A stretch of 64,000 nt of DNA from Stachybotrys elegans (GCA_020746835.1 JAGPNK010000001.1:2108001-2172000), one strand, 5' to 3'; shown: positions 1-11,813, numbered from the stretch's first letter. The notes: a model not told the origin generated them from the sequence alone. Program-made: numbers and translations.

Positions 1-812
1 TGACCTTGTCCGAGAGAGTGGCGGCCTTGCAAAAGTTGACCAGATACTTGAGAGCAAAGGTCAACGAGACGGGCTCGGTGAGCGCAATCTCAATATTCTT
101 CTGACTGTCCTCGATGTCGGTGCGGCTGCGCAGCGTCACGGAGCCGGCACCCAGGTCACCGTTGCTTGCGAACTTGATTCCCTCCTTGTTTGCTTCAATG
201 GTCACTGGGAAACTTTGTTAGCACCTGCATGTCCAGCCATGGAGCCGAGGCCACGGTAGCATACCTGCTTCCGACATGGCGGCCAGATCTGTGCAGATTC
301 GTCGGAACTCAGTCGACGGCATCGATACGGTGGCAGCGTACTCCGTCTCCGGGATGGCCATCTGATCCTGGTCAATGTCGATGAGGTTGAGATCGTACTC
401 GCTGACACGTTGCTGGTTCTCGTCCTCGAAGAGAAGGTTCAGGCTTGCTGGCGCGTCCTCAGCCTTGAGCGTGAGCACATCATCGTTCTGAGCGGCACGC
501 AGGACCTTGGTGAGTGATGTCAGGTTAATGCCGAGGGGGATGTTGCGGTCGCATCGGTACGGGGAGAAGTCATCGGCCTTGAGCATCATGGACACGAGCG
601 CCACGTGCGAGCTGTCCATAGCCTGCAGCGCGATGCCAGAGTCATTGCAGTCAAAGTTGCAGTCCGTGACGAGGTCCTTGATGGCGTCCACAACCTGTAA
701 ACGGTCCGTCAGCTGTGAGTTCCAAGACAGAGTGGCGGTCTGGGGGACGGGGCGAGGGAAGGATGCGTACCCTCTTCAGGATGCTAGCCTGGCCGAGACG
801 TGCCTCCAACAT
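1..812 (-). CDS. PCNA: PCNA, DNA polymerase sliding clamp (3' end beyond window)
   Basis: Homotrimeric clamp that encircles DNA and tethers replicative polymerases and repair factors in the nucleus. Exons on the minus strand: 812-771, 694-265, 204-<1. Introns have donors GTACGC and GTATGC and acceptors CAG. Exon 1 is only 14 residues ([14 protein letters not shown]), the conserved PCNA start. The joined protein reads as PCNA throughout: [17 protein letters not shown], the interdomain loop near [15 protein letters not shown], and the second-domain start [11 protein letters not shown]. With this model the lysine of NKEG falls at residue 164, the conserved ubiquitin/SUMO site in yeast and animals, which supports the exon joins. 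About 225 residues are in the window; roughly 34 C-terminal residues, including the C-terminal tail, lie beyond the left edge. Identity is very secure; only exon edges are hand-made. Confidence 0.97.
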
Positions 813-1760
813 TGTCTGCTGCGTGTTAGAGACCAAGACTTGGGAGCCATTCGCGATGGCAGTTGGCGGGGTCTGTCCGTACTGACCGATAAAATGTGAC
901 GCGAGACGTGGAGGGGGGAAGGAGAGGATGCGAGGGGTAAGTGGAATGAATCCGAGGAGAAGATACAGAGAGATGAAGAGGAAAGACGCAGGAAGAGGTC
1001 GTCCAGGCAGTATATGCGGGCGAAGAATTAGGAAGCAGCTGGTGAGATATGTTGCGGATGCAATTTCGAAAGGGAGGAGGGTATGGAAAAACCACTTAAC
1101 ACGCGAGCTGGCCAGCAGGCGAGCGGTGGGGAAACGCGTCTGCCTCGCGCGACGCCAATCTAACCTAACGCGGGGCTCCCACTACGCGTACTCTGTACCT
1201 GTGCGAATCCCATCATTCATGGCTGATAACAGACGCCTATCTCTTTATCTGTTACCTCGTAGCTGTAGTCCGTGCTTACTTATCTCTCCTGTTCCTGTTG
1301 TAGCTGACCTGTTGCCTAAATACCGTAGTAGAAAATAGAAAATAATATCCATTCTTGCAATGAGGCTGATGGTTGATGAGATGAGGATACAATTTATTTG
1401 ATATGCAAAACCACCAATGCTGGTCCCAATTCTACTTAGAAGCTAGAAGATGATGAAAATCGACAAAGCAAATGATTGAGCCAGGGTGCTTTTTCAGCTG
1501 TGCAACATAGTAAATCAGCGGCATCGCTTGCGTCTTGTGTGTGTATGAGAGAAATAATGCCTGTAAACCAATCCCAACATGCCTCCATAGCGAGAGGACA
1601 AAGCAAAGCAGAGGATAAAATATTAAAGAAAAGCAATACCGTTCCGGGCGCCGCGCATCTAGTGATCCCCCATGCATGCAGTCTATGAAAACGTCAAGTC
1701 GTCATGAGTCCCGTCAGCGGTGTATCCGCACAGTCTGGACGGAGGGTGGTTGGTCCTGCC
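813..1760. other. Intergenic region between PCNA 5' end and vezatin-like 3' end
   Basis: Both flanking genes are on the minus strand, so this holds the PCNA promoter and 5' UTR plus the 3' UTR of the vezatin-like gene. Apart from the ACGCGT boxes I see nothing that codes. Short open frames here show no family resemblance. The stretch around 1330-1640 is A/T-richer than the rest and may hold the 3' end of the upstream transcript. Confidence 0.6.
1101..1189 (-). promoter_or_regulatory. MCB-like cell-cycle boxes upstream of PCNA
   Basis: Two exact ACGCGT palindromes lie at 1134-1139 and 1184-1189, about 320-380 bp upstream of the PCNA start. Related ACGCGA occurs at 1101-1106 and at 899-904. 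ACGCGT is the MluI cell-cycle box bound by MBF in yeasts, where it drives G1/S expression of replication genes including POL30. The motif match is seen in the sequence; its function here is inferred from the position before a replication gene. Confidence 0.55.
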
Positions 1761-3871
1761 TCACATGGAGACGACTCGTGGTGTCATGGGGATGCTGGTG
1801 CGGTTCCTTGGGCGTAGGTTGATGACCGTCTCCAGCTCTCGCAGCATTCCCTTGGTAGCGTCAATCTGCTGTCGGGCAACGGCCTTCTGCTCCCGATCCT
1901 CCCGCATCTTGGCGATTCTCTCCTCACGCGAGAGTGTGCTCCGGGCGCGGGGAAGGGCCACAGCCTCAAAGACTTCCGGACCCTCGCTGCTGCCTGCGTC
2001 GTTCGAGACTGATGGCGGGGGCGACTCTCCCGTCAAAGCCCGGAAAGCATCCGCCGCGCTGCCGTCTTCGTTGACCGTAGTCAAGCCGCTGAGCGAGGGG
2101 GTAGGTGAAAGCAGCGCGCCGAGCGAGGAGAGTCTCTTCTCATTCCTATCGATGCCCTGCGCGAGAGCTGCTTTGCCCTCCTCCCAGGCCGACATGAGCT
2201 CTTTGAGATCGACACCGATGGAGTCGTACTGCGACATGAGATTTGGGCCAAACTCGGAAATGTCGTCCGAATTGTTCAAAGTTCTGTCCGATTCCTCTCG
2301 AAGGAGCTGCAGCTTGGCCTGCAGTCCTCGGATGCCTGTCGACAAAGAGTTGAGCTTTCGGAGCTGGGATCGCCAGCGTTCCCTCCCAGGAGTCTGAGGG
2401 CCCATGGGCGTAGGGGGAACCACGAAGGCTGCGCGCGATAGGTTAGTCTCAAGTTGAATAAAACACAGTTCGAGGTCACTCACTCTCTTCCTCGCTCATC
2501 AACTTCCGAAGGCTATCATATGCTTGCGTGGTAGATTTGATCAAGTCCTGAAGAGCATCAACGGCCTTTGTCCATCGCACCAGGTCAGACCCGTCGCCGT
2601 TTGCATCCAGCGCCAACAGAGCACACAGAAACATCCTTCGTGTAGTGTGGAATCTTGCTGCGAGAATCTTGAGGGCCCTCAGAGACTCAGCGTCGTCAAA
2701 TTCGGAATCATCAGCGGCGCGAAGCGTGTCTGATATGTCAAAGTCGGTGATGTCGTAGATATCGTAGTACTTTTCCAGCTCCGTCTGCTCGGAGAAGCCC
2801 TTGACTCCGAGCGAGACCTGGTTGTAGGACCGGAGCATACTCATCAAGGACGTCTTCGCCGCCTTGCGCAGACGGTTGCATTTGCGTGTTTGAGAACGGT
2901 CCTCGAGGCGACTGATGGGGGGCAAGGGGGCGCTCCTGTGCTCTTGTTAGCCCAACGGAACTTCCACAAGTCTTATATCTGGACAAGTCATACAACCGGT
3001 AGCCGCGAGACACCAACTCCACCTCCTGCACAAGGCCCAACGCGGCGCTCATGGCGCTGTCAAAGTCGTGGGATCTCGAGACAAACGACTTCAACTCGGA
3101 GAGAACCTGTTTGCGTCGGTACTGCAGCCACTGCATGCGCATGTGGATCTGGCCGAGGACCATGCAAGCTCCGAGCACAAGCACCAACAGGAGAATGTGG
3201 GTTGATTTGATCTGCGAAGGGGCGCTGCCCAGGAGCCAGCTGCAAATGAGGGCAACGGATAGCGCTCCCATGATGGAGGTTAGAACGCCCTGAGTCGACA
3301 GGCTTGGCTCGTCGACGCTCGGAATAGTCGTCTCGTCCAGGCTGACGCCATACTGGTGCTGGCCGGGAACGGAGTGCGCACTCAGGAGCTGGGACGCGAC
3401 GATGATGTAGCGGAACTGCTCCAGGAATTTGGCATTGTCGGCACGGTCAATCTTGGCAGCAACGGCGGCCTACACCCGGTTACATTGTTAGCGGAGGTAC
3501 GGTCAGAGCGTGTAGGAAAGGTCGTGGGCACCGACAGAGTAGCTCCTCCGGATGGCCTGCAGCGAAGTCGTTCTCGAGGTATCTAGGCGGAGGGCGCTGG
3601 GGATGTGGCTGCGGAATCGAGGCTTGACCTGAGGACGACCGATGGGAGCAAACATAGGGACGGGGCTCGTGTGAGGCGACGATTCGGTAGGAACGGAGGA
3701 CTCGCGCGACGAGGTGCGCTCGACAGGCGCCCAGTCTACCTCGGAGTCGTCTCCCTCATCTTGGACTGGGGTCAGCGCTCGAGGCTCCGCGGGTGCCGGC
3801 TCTCGTGGGATGGGCTCGATACCTTTCAGGTAGGCAGCCAGAGGCGTCTCCTCGAAGATGACCGGGTCCAT
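1761..3871 (-). CDS. Vezatin / Inp2-like peroxisomal myosin-binding protein
   Basis: Candidate peroxisome membrane receptor for myosin V. Exons 3871-3536, 3469-2985, 2935-2484 and 2428-1761 join in frame to 646 residues, close to yeast Inp2 (705). Introns are 66, 49 and 55 nt, with GCTAAC/ACTAAC branch sites; donors of the first two (GTCGGT, GTCCAG) are unusual, so those edges are less sure. Residues 1-112 are acidic and Ser/Pro-rich (MDPVIFEETPLAAYLKGI). A vezatin-type segment follows (AKFLEQFRYIIVASQLL), then two hydrophobic stretches near residues 178-194 (ALSVALICSWLLG) and 203-220 (ILLLVLVLGACMVLG), then a helical region rich in coiled-coil character. The C-terminus is charged (REERIAKMREDREQKAVARQQ). 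Assignment rests on my memory of the Pfam vezatin family, described as a myosin-binding motif of peroxisomes, and on the paired membrane helices. It could be another vezatin-domain protein. Confidence 0.72.
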
Positions 3872-4942
3872 GACAGGGGGTGCTGAGGGTGGAAGAGAGA
3901 CCCAGGTTGCAAGCCTATGCGCTGGAAGCCATGGACTGTTTGAGGGGTGGTGTTGTTAACGAGGTTCGCAAGGTGTCGGTTTTGAGGGAGTCGTTGGGCG
4001 TCAGGTGACGATGTGGCAACGAGGCGGCGATCTGGGGCGAACGATGACGAAAATGGGCAGTCGGTGGATCTATCGACCAATGGCCGTCGTGTGAGGAGGC
4101 GACGCGGATACAAGATGCTGCAGACAGAAGGAAAAGAGGGAGGGGCTGGATGTTGAATCAAAGGGGAGGTCAGGTAGTTAGCTGAGTGAAGAATAAAGAA
4201 TGCCAGCTAACGGATTTGTTATGGCATCGAATCTCCGGGAACGCGGCGTGTGCACTGTAATGTAAGTTGGATTGTGTGGTGGCATTAACCGTGGCTCCCC
4301 CTTGCCGGGCCGCCCTGTCGGTCAATTTGGCACAGGAAATTGACATGTAGCGTTCGATCCGGATCTGATTTCCACCGTAACGATGCCAAAAATACCCTAG
4401 TTCTCCGAGAGGCGCGCGCGTGGAGCGTTAATCGCGAGCGTCCTCCAGTAATAGCTCGCGATGCATCCCATCCTGTCGTCTATGCAATCCGAACCCTAAG
4501 GCATCCCCGTTCCCCTTGTTCATAATTATAGGTACATACATATGTACCTGAGTACTTTAGTGCCTTCCTTGTACCAAACGTACGCTCCACCGAGCTTCCC
4601 CCGGCCTGAGGTTCCTTCTATCACCCCTTATCACCATCGACGCTAATCCCATTTCGAGCACACCATCTCTGATGCCTAAGGCCACAACTAAATAGTACTA
4701 ACCTAAAGAGTACTCCGTAGAGGAGGAGTAGGTATTGGAAAAGTCCTGTCGCGTTCCTGGCCTGACGGGTTAGTAAGGCACGAGCTCCGACGCACCAACG
4801 TCAGTCTCTGCCAGTTGACCAGTTGAATCGTGTATTTTTGTTATGTCGTTGCAATTCATCAACCATTCCCTTCCGGCGACAAACTCCGCCCAATGCTAAT
4901 GCTCGGGCACAGCTGGCCATTTACCGAGCTTAGCAACGCCTC
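3872..4942. promoter_or_regulatory. Divergent promoter region, vezatin-like gene and 694-aa gene
   Basis: The two flanking genes start outward from this 1.07-kb stretch, so it must hold both promoters. It contains a near-perfect palindrome at 4530-4549 and one copy of the nonamer TACTCCGTA at 4711-4719. No protein-coding frame is supported. Confidence 0.5.
4530..4549. repeat. Palindrome AGGTACATA-CA-TATGTACCT
   Basis: Nine-base arms are exact reverse complements around a two-base centre. The outer half (AGGTAC...GTACCT) recurs at 8384-8401 and, as a centred TAGGTACCTA, at 51212-51221, each time in a promoter-type gap. This could be a dimeric factor site or simply a common intergenic word in this genome. 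Confidence 0.5.
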
Positions 4943-7027
4943 ATGGTCGCATCCACAATCGCCAGGCGCGCTGCTTCAAAGCCCAGGACAGCTGCGCAGC
5001 CATGGCGAGGCTCACATGGCGACATCTGGGTCACGGACCTGATGCTTCAACAGGCTATGCAGCGCTATCATCGTGCCGTGGCCCGACTCGACTATCGATC
5101 GCACTCAACCCATCCCAGCCCTCTCGAGGGTCGTCGTCGAGAGTCGAAACGGCGGATAACGGGTGCCCTGCATCAACCGACCCCAACGACTCCATTTTGG
5201 GAATTCGCAGTTTCTTACAAGCCAAACGATTTCACCTGGCTACCTCCGACGACTCTCGAAAGCCGCAACTCAAGGGAGCGTCCCAAAGGTAGATTGAGCA
5301 GTGCGCTCCCTTGGCTATACGGGGAGATGCCGGGGCCACCACCAGATGTTCCACAGCCCATGGCAGAAGTCATGCCAGAATCCGCAACATCTATGGCAGA
5401 GGCCACGGCAGAATCTACAATAAACATGGAGGAGCCCATGGCGGAGTCGACAGCATCCATCGCAGAGTCTACGAAGCAGCAGCCTCCCGAAGCTAGCACA
5501 AACAATCCTTCCCTTGGTCACGAGTTCCGCCAGTCTTTGCTCCAAATGTCTTCACCTACCAAAACCCAGCTATTCCGGGCAATGCATATCTATTGCGGGC
5601 AGGTTGAGCAACAACTCCAATGCGGTCAATTGACGCCGGAAGGCCTGTCAGATGCTTTGCTGTGGGCTGCTGATCCTACAGTGCGGGAAGTCCTGCAGAA
5701 CCGAGGTCACTTCTCCGCTACGGATATATCGATACGCCGACGCCTTGTCGATGTCTTCTTGGAATGGGCTAATGCCCAGGCGACATCTGACCGCGCGCTG
5801 CTGGCCTACTGGTGGAGTCTTCTCCGGAGCCTCGACCGCGTGAAGGACTGGACAACAGTCGATCCACTCTTGGTCATGGATGTGTTCAAGAACCTTCCGT
5901 CTGAGATGCGAAGGTCGCCGGCAGCCTCACCTCTGTTGGCCGAGGCAGCCAGCGTCATGAGCCGGAAACCCTCCGTTTATACGCCGGATTTTGTCGAGCT
6001 TGGCTTCCTCTTCGACGTCGTACACTTTGCACGTAAGCAATTCGTAGAGCTGAGTACCAAGATGCCATCCAGAGGGGACGATCTTATAATGCTTTTCACA
6101 ACGGCCAGAAAATCGTCTTGGTGGAGACAGCTCGAAGCATTTAGCAAGAAGAACGACGTTCATGAGGGACTCGGACCGAGGCTGTTCAGGCTGCTGATGC
6201 TGAGGCGATTCGTGGCATTGGGCCTTGTCCGGCCCTCTGAGGCACGGCAGTTCCTCAACGTCGAGTGGAGCAGGGTCCAATGGGCGAAGCTGGTAAAGAA
6301 GATATCAGGCCACCACATGAGGGATCAAGCTATCTATAACATGGTTCGCGCAGCAAAACTCCTGGGTCGTCAGGGCTGCCTGCACGGCTTGGTCAAGACA
6401 ACTACGATACCAATACACGCTCGAGTTAGACTCGTCACGCATCTGAATGATGCTAACCTGGCTTGGGAACTGTGGCATTCGGTTCCTCGAGAACACAAGC
6501 TCAGCAGGTGTGGATCTAAGCTCCCCAGCTGGCGGACGACGAAATGGACATTCTTCATCCCAAGGCTAATTCGCCAGTCGAACGAGCCAGGGCAGCTGAA
6601 TACGGTGTGGGATATGCTGGGCGGCTACGATAGCTTCTGGAATTGCAACGGCAGCGAAAAAGAGAGGAAAAATAAGGTGAGGCTGGTCAACGGGTTTGCA
6701 AGGGAGCTGGCGGCCGCCCCAGGTCAATCCTACCGGACTCGACTCCGTCACGTTTTGCGGTGTCGGTGGTTGCAGAGATGCAACCCCAAGGGCGGGGAAG
6801 TAGCCGTGGTGTCAAAGATACTGGTGGAGATGGTGACGAACAGACATATCGGGTCGCCTGGCTTCGTGGGCTCTCAGGGCTACCTAGAATGGGTGGTCCG
6901 GCTGACGCGGGAGGCGGAGGGCGAGGAGAAGGCCCGAGAGGTATACCGGATGCTATCAGGATGGCGTGCAACGGTAGAGCGGACACGACCAGATCTACAT
7001 GTCATGCCCCTAAGATGGCTGCCGTGA
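4943..7027 (+). CDS. Hypothetical protein, probably mitochondrial, helical-repeat-like
   Basis: Intronless frame of 694 residues with ATG at 4943. I do not recognise the family. The N-terminus (MVASTIARRAASKPRTAAQP) is basic, Ser/Ala-rich and free of acidic residues, as in mitochondrial presequences. Residues about 135-180 form a low-complexity Met/Ala/Glu/Ser stretch with repeated MAE and AES units. From about residue 190 to the end the protein is a string of amphipathic, Trp- and Arg-rich helices (for example LVDVFLEWANAQ, YNMVRAAKLLGRQG, AREVYRMLSGW), the texture of PPR-type proteins, though I cannot assign clear 35-residue repeats. A role in mitochondrial RNA metabolism or translation would be a guess. 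It starts divergently from the vezatin-like gene. Confidence 0.75.
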   Translation: MVASTIARRAASKPRTAAQPWRGSHGDIWVTDLMLQQAMQRYHRAVARLDYRSHSTHPSPLEGRRRESKRRITGALHQPTPTTPFWEFAVSYKPNDFTWLPPTTLESRNSRERPKGRLSSALPWLYGEMPGPPPDVPQPMAEVMPESATSMAEATAESTINMEEPMAESTASIAESTKQQPPEASTNNPSLGHEFRQSLLQMSSPTKTQLFRAMHIYCGQVEQQLQCGQLTPEGLSDALLWAADPTVREVLQNRGHFSATDISIRRRLVDVFLEWANAQATSDRALLAYWWSLLRSLDRVKDWTTVDPLLVMDVFKNLPSEMRRSPAASPLLAEAASVMSRKPSVYTPDFVELGFLFDVVHFARKQFVELSTKMPSRGDDLIMLFTTARKSSWWRQLEAFSKKNDVHEGLGPRLFRLLMLRRFVALGLVRPSEARQFLNVEWSRVQWAKLVKKISGHHMRDQAIYNMVRAAKLLGRQGCLHGLVKTTTIPIHARVRLVTHLNDANLAWELWHSVPREHKLSRCGSKLPSWRTTKWTFFIPRLIRQSNEPGQLNTVWDMLGGYDSFWNCNGSEKERKNKVRLVNGFARELAAAPGQSYRTRLRHVLRCRWLQRCNPKGGEVAVVSKILVEMVTNRHIGSPGFVGSQGYLEWVVRLTREAEGEEKAREVYRMLSGWRATVERTRPDLHVMPLRWLP

Positions 7028-9051
7028 TGGGCCATCAAGGGCCGCGGAAGGATGATTGTATGATAGATAGACTAGCCCTACAAGGCAGGCAGGCGGGTGG
7101 ACGGGCGGGTGTGTATGTGCAAACAAGCAAGCAGGCCCTCCAGGAATCGAGACCGCCGTTTGGACCGACCCGACCTATCGACCGGCCTGATGGCGCCGCC
7201 CGGTGACAAGAGCCTCTTGGTTGTCGGCTCTGTTTTGTTCGCATCTCGTTGCCGTCCGTGTCACGGCCTGGGCCAAAGGTGGGCTCGAAGGCCTGCCCGC
7301 CCATGCCATCCCTACCTCAGAGCTGTGGGCTTTGGGAAAATAGAGTTGAGCCCGGGCTGAACGCTGAGGTGGACGGCCAAGGTTGTCTGGACAGGGGTTG
7401 TGTCCCGGAAGCGGAGGCAAAAACAACCCTACACGCGATGGGCTCGTTGCCGCCGCCGCTGCTGATGGCTCCAGGGCCCGACGAAACGCTCGGGTGCGCG
7501 CATGTACATGCATGCGTTATTACACCACTGCATCTGGGGGTTCTGGTGTTCTGCCTCTGTCCTCCTTCCTTTACGTCAAGCCGAACCCCAGTCACGATGA
7601 CTGTGCCACGCGTGCCAGGGGATGGGATGGGATTGGATGGGAGGTGGAGGACACCGTTACAGATTCTCGGGCGCCATGCCAAGCGATCCCATCACATTGG
7701 ACGGGAGGAAGCTGAAAGGAGGCGGAATGGGAAGGAGGAAGAAGGACGGAACTGGTGGTCTGTTGAGGACGCCCAACCAATACCAATTCATACGGGACCA
7801 GCCCCCAATCTTCATCTCCAAAGTTCCCTTTGCTTCCCGCAATCGACACCCAACACCCAACGCTGTGCTGCGCCTGGGTCTGTGGTGGCCACCAAAAAAA
7901 TTTAAAAAATCCCAAAAACAACAATGCAATAAAAAAGAAAGGTGAAAGTGGAAAGGAACAAGTCAGCGTCGTGCAGCCCACGCAACAATCCAGCAGCACC
8001 AACGACATGCCCCCTCCCCCCCCCCCCCGGTACAATGGAATGCAATGGGAGGGGACAGAAGGAAGAGAGGGTCTCTTTAAAGAATCAACAGCGCCGCTTA
8101 CCATGAGCGCTCGTGTGGCCCAAGCCGTCAGCATACACAGCTACTACCATGGATCTGCACCCGCCGATGTAACAAGTGAGCGATACCAATAAGTCCACCA
8201 GGCAGCGCAGAACGGCCGTAGCTGCCAAGCAGTCGGGCGAGATCCGCCGCTTATTGCCGGTAATCCAGTTGCAGTGGCAGGTAAACGAGCAAACGAGCTG
8301 GAAGAAGAGAAATAGGGAAGCAGCAGTGGCCGGACGAGTATCTGCCAAGGCCGAGACGAGCCCACGGCTCAAACTGTAACTATAGGTACGTTTACGTACC
8401 TTGACCATGACAGAACCTTATTCCTTTCCTTCTTCTTCTTCTTCTTCTTCTTCTTCTTCTTCTTCCTCTTCCTGTTCTTCCTATGCTAGTCATGTCATGC
8501 CGTGGCGTGCCATGGCTGAGCTGCGCGGCACAGCAAGCTCTAGGGATGCGATTAATACGGAATGGGGAACTTTGGTCGTCTCGCAGGCCCCACGTATAAC
8601 AAGTCGAAAGCAACAGCCAGCAGAGTGTGACTGCAGGCGGGGAGGAACAGAGGGGATTCGACGTATCAGATGGGTTGGAATGGCGAAACAGAACACCATG
8701 GCGAATCGAGGCGCATACGGCCCCCAGATTCCGAACCACCCAACCCGACCTTTACCATGCCCATCCCCTGCCTACCCGCATCTCACCTTGGCTGGTACAT
8801 GCCTAGGGACCAACTGTTCTTAAGATAGGCACCATGCCACTTGCCTGCCAACTGTAACCTTCACTTGCCCTCTCCACCATACCATACCATACGATACCAT
8901 TGCATTCCATACCCATCGTACCATACCGTCCTTTGTCTGCACACATTCGTTCAACCTGCTGCCCCATCACCTCATGTGCGAAGTAAAATGCTTATAACCA
9001 ACCGCCGTCACTAGCGCCGTCACTAGGTCCAGGCTGCATCTTGGAGCCATC
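7028..9051. other. 2-kb gene-free region upstream of the Zn2Cys6 gene
   Basis: It holds the 3' end of the 694-residue gene and a long upstream region for the transcription factor. Visible elements are a C13 run at 8016-8028, a palindrome AGGTACGT-TT-ACGTACCT at 8384-8401, a TTC12 microsatellite at 8430-8465, and pentamer ACCAT reiterations around 8877-8900. The open frames here are low-complexity and none resembles a known family. A long 5' leader with upstream ATGs is plausible for a regulator gene. Confidence 0.5.
8430..8465 (+). repeat. TTC trinucleotide microsatellite (12 units)
   Basis: Uninterrupted run of TTC/TCT followed by an imperfect TCC/TCT tail to about 8485. It is a polypyrimidine tract on the sense strand of the downstream transcription-factor gene, which is common in fungal promoters. 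Copy number is likely to vary between isolates. Confidence 0.9.
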
Positions 9052-11813
9052 ATGAATCCGGACGCAAATCCCGGCGAGCTCCGGCGAGGCCCACTTCAAC
9101 CTCCGGCCCGGAGCCCGGCCTCGCCGGCGTCTGTGTCCGCACCCGCACCCGCATCTGCGTCGAGCCCGTCAGCGTACGCAGTACACGCACAGCCGCTCTC
9201 TCTCGCGCCCGGCTCTCATCCCCGTGGCTTCCCGCCGCCGCCGCTCCGTTCGCCATTTGGATCCGCCTCCGCCTCCGCTTCTTCTTCTCCCTCCATCACC
9301 GCGAGAGCTCCGTCTTCCGCCTCCAAGCCCATCCGCCGTCGCATGCGCGCCATCGCCAGCTGTCTCGAGTGCCGGCGCCGAAAGCTCAAGTGCGACAAGG
9401 GCCAGCCATGCACGCACTGCGACAAGAACTCCCGCGCCTGCGTCTACCTCGGCACCCGCCTCGACGAAGCCAGCCAGCTGCGCCTGACCCAGATCAAGGA
9501 CAAGGTCGGTTCCCTCGAGCACGAACTCATTGCCGGCCGCAGCGCCAGTTCTGGTTCCTCGATCGGCCCCTCGCTGTTGCCATCATCACAGGAGAACGCC
9601 TGGGGCCACGATGCGACCGAGACGGGTGTTGACGAAGGCGCTTCTGATCTAGGCAGCCTAGATATGTACTACTACGGCGACGATGCTGACGAGCGAGGAC
9701 TTGACGACCTTATCGATCTTGGCGTGGCCATTGGTAAACTACGCATCACAGACAAGATTGGCGGCTCGTCTCGGCCACGGCTCTTCGAAGAGGTTTGTAT
9801 CCCAGCCGAAACGTTGACTGCATCCCCCTCTGACCCTTTGAACCAAGATCGCTTCAGGTTTCCGAGGCACAGAGCCACCTCCCATACCGCCCGTCGCATT
9901 TTTAAAACCCTCTCTCGAGGACAACCCCGACTTCATCCAGCCTGGGCCAACCTTCATCCCCCCTTCCAACGGCTTTCCCATGGGGTTTCATGCCGCGGCA
10001 CGCCCCTCGCTCGACAAGATCCTACCTCCCCGTCCCGCCGCGGACCGCCTCCTGCACCAGTATCTCGAAGCAGTCCATCCAGTAGCGCGGTGTGTTCACC
10101 AGGACACCTTCATGCTGCAGTACCTCGACTTCTGGGCCCGGATTGAGCAGGGAGAGGAGCCACGGCCTGCTCAGCAAGCTCTCGTCTTCGCCGTCATGTT
10201 CAGCGCCGCCGTGAGCATGGACGAGGCTACTGCGTCTCACGAGTTTGGTCGGTCCAAGAAGTCTCTCTGCGAAGCAACCCAGCTGGCCGCCGAGGCGGCT
10301 TTGAGCAAAGCCAACTTCCTGCGCACGACACGCTTCGAGGTTATGCAGGCTTTTGTCGTGTATTTGGTATGGCGCACTTTGTTTCTCCTCCTCTCCGTCT
10401 ACTCATTGCTCCGATAATCCACAGATTTGCCTAACAAGAGTAGCTTCCACTATGTAGAGACCAAATCTCCCGGGCCCATACTGAGCTCGTCAGCGCAGCC
10501 ATCCGGATGGCAGAGTGCATGGGCCTGCACCGGGACGGCGAGACGCTGGGGCTGAAGCCGGTAGACGTGCATGTCCGGCGCTTGGTGTGGCACCAGCTCT
10601 GCCTCCTCGATGTGCACACCTGCGAGGCCCAAGGCTTGCGACCCATCATCCGCCCAGGCGACTACGACACCAAGCTCCCCGCCAACTGCGACGAGGACCA
10701 CGCATTTACGCCCGTCAACCGGTGGACGCCCATGACGCTCCCGCTGGTACGCTTCGAGATCAACGAGATGCAGCGCATCGTCTGGGCCGACAGGCGCAAG
10801 CTCGAGGCCGGCGCCATGACCCTGACGGCCTCGCTCGTCAGGACCGAGAATTTTCGTCGCCGCATGCTCGAGAAGTACGAACGCTACCTCGACAACTCGA
10901 ACCCGATCCAACGATACACACGCCTCGTGATGAACTCGATCCTATACCGCCTAATGGCGAGTATCCTGTGGCCCTTCTATCGCAACGAGACTCGCGAGCT
11001 ACCTCCGCGCCTCAACAGCGTCCTCGTCACATCCGCCATCATGACCATTGAGCTGGCCAAGCAACTGGCCACGATCCCGTTATTCTACCGCTGGGCATGG
11101 TACGCCGGCGCCTACCAGCAGTTCCAGCTATCCCTTATTCTCGTCCACGAGATTTACCGCGGGGACCCGACCCCTAGGGCAGATCGCGTCTGGCCCTGTC
11201 TCGACTACGTCTTCGACAAGGACGGCAGCCTCCCCTCTGCGGAGAAGAGGCAAGAGATTCTCAGGGAACTCTCCTACAAGGCATCCGTATACCAGCACAT
11301 ACGAAGGCCGCGTGCCTCTCCCCAAGCGCCACCCGCTGCATCCCTAAAGTCACGGCAGCCACAGCCGGGCTCAGATATGAGCTCCTCCTTCAAAGCGCGG
11401 GGCCTCTCTATCAGTGAGCTCACGCACCCCTCCTCATTATCCTCACTGGTGAACGAGCCTGTGAACGAGGGGCTGGGGTCCCCTGTCCGGGCCCTCTCCC
11501 CCCAAGCCCAAGCTTCTTCCTCAACCTCTGGACTGTCGCCGGGTCGGCCGCAGGTCAAAGTCCAGCTTGGCATTGACTGGGTAAGTAAAGCACCTGTCCC
11601 TCCGCCCCCAACCTCCGCCCCCCTTCCTTTCACTTCGAAGCGGGCCAAATTGCCTCAAGGATGGACAGAGAAGCAGAGAGAAAAAAATGTGGAAACTAAC
11701 AAAAGGGCTTCCCTCTCATGCAGGATACTGTCAACATACTCTTCGACCGCGACCCTGAGACGGATGAGCTCATAATATCTGGCTTCAACGACGCCTCATT
11801 AGTGTCAAGATGA
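9052..11813 (+). CDS. Zn(II)2Cys6 fungal transcription factor
   Basis: Nuclear DNA-binding regulator. Exons 9052-9796, 9858-10366, 10444-11580 and 11724-11813 join in frame to 826 residues. Residues 1-95 are Pro/Ala/Ser-rich. The binuclear zinc cluster has cysteines at 104, 107, 114, 120, 123 and 130 (C-x2-C-x6-C-x5-C-x2-C-x6-C), with basic RRRKLK between the second and third. A short dimerisation-type helix follows (RLTQIKDKVGSLEHEL). The fungal-specific middle domain runs from about 310 to 600, with LHQYLEAVHPVARCVHQDTF, CRDQISRAHTELVSAAIRMAE and CMGLHRDG, the core signature of this family. The third intron is 143 nt with a GTAAGT donor, leaving a final 29-residue exon. Target pathway unknown. 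It is convergent with leashin and has no cluster of metabolic genes beside it. Confidence 0.93.

Noticed and set aside
2936..2984. Sequencing error in the vezatin-like gene between two frames
   Set aside because: A 49-nt intron with a GGGCTAACAAG branch site and CAG acceptor restores the frame, although its donor GTCCAG is weak.
7592..8134. 180-residue minus-strand open frame
   Set aside because: Low-complexity, crosses the C13 run, and lies in an apparent promoter region.
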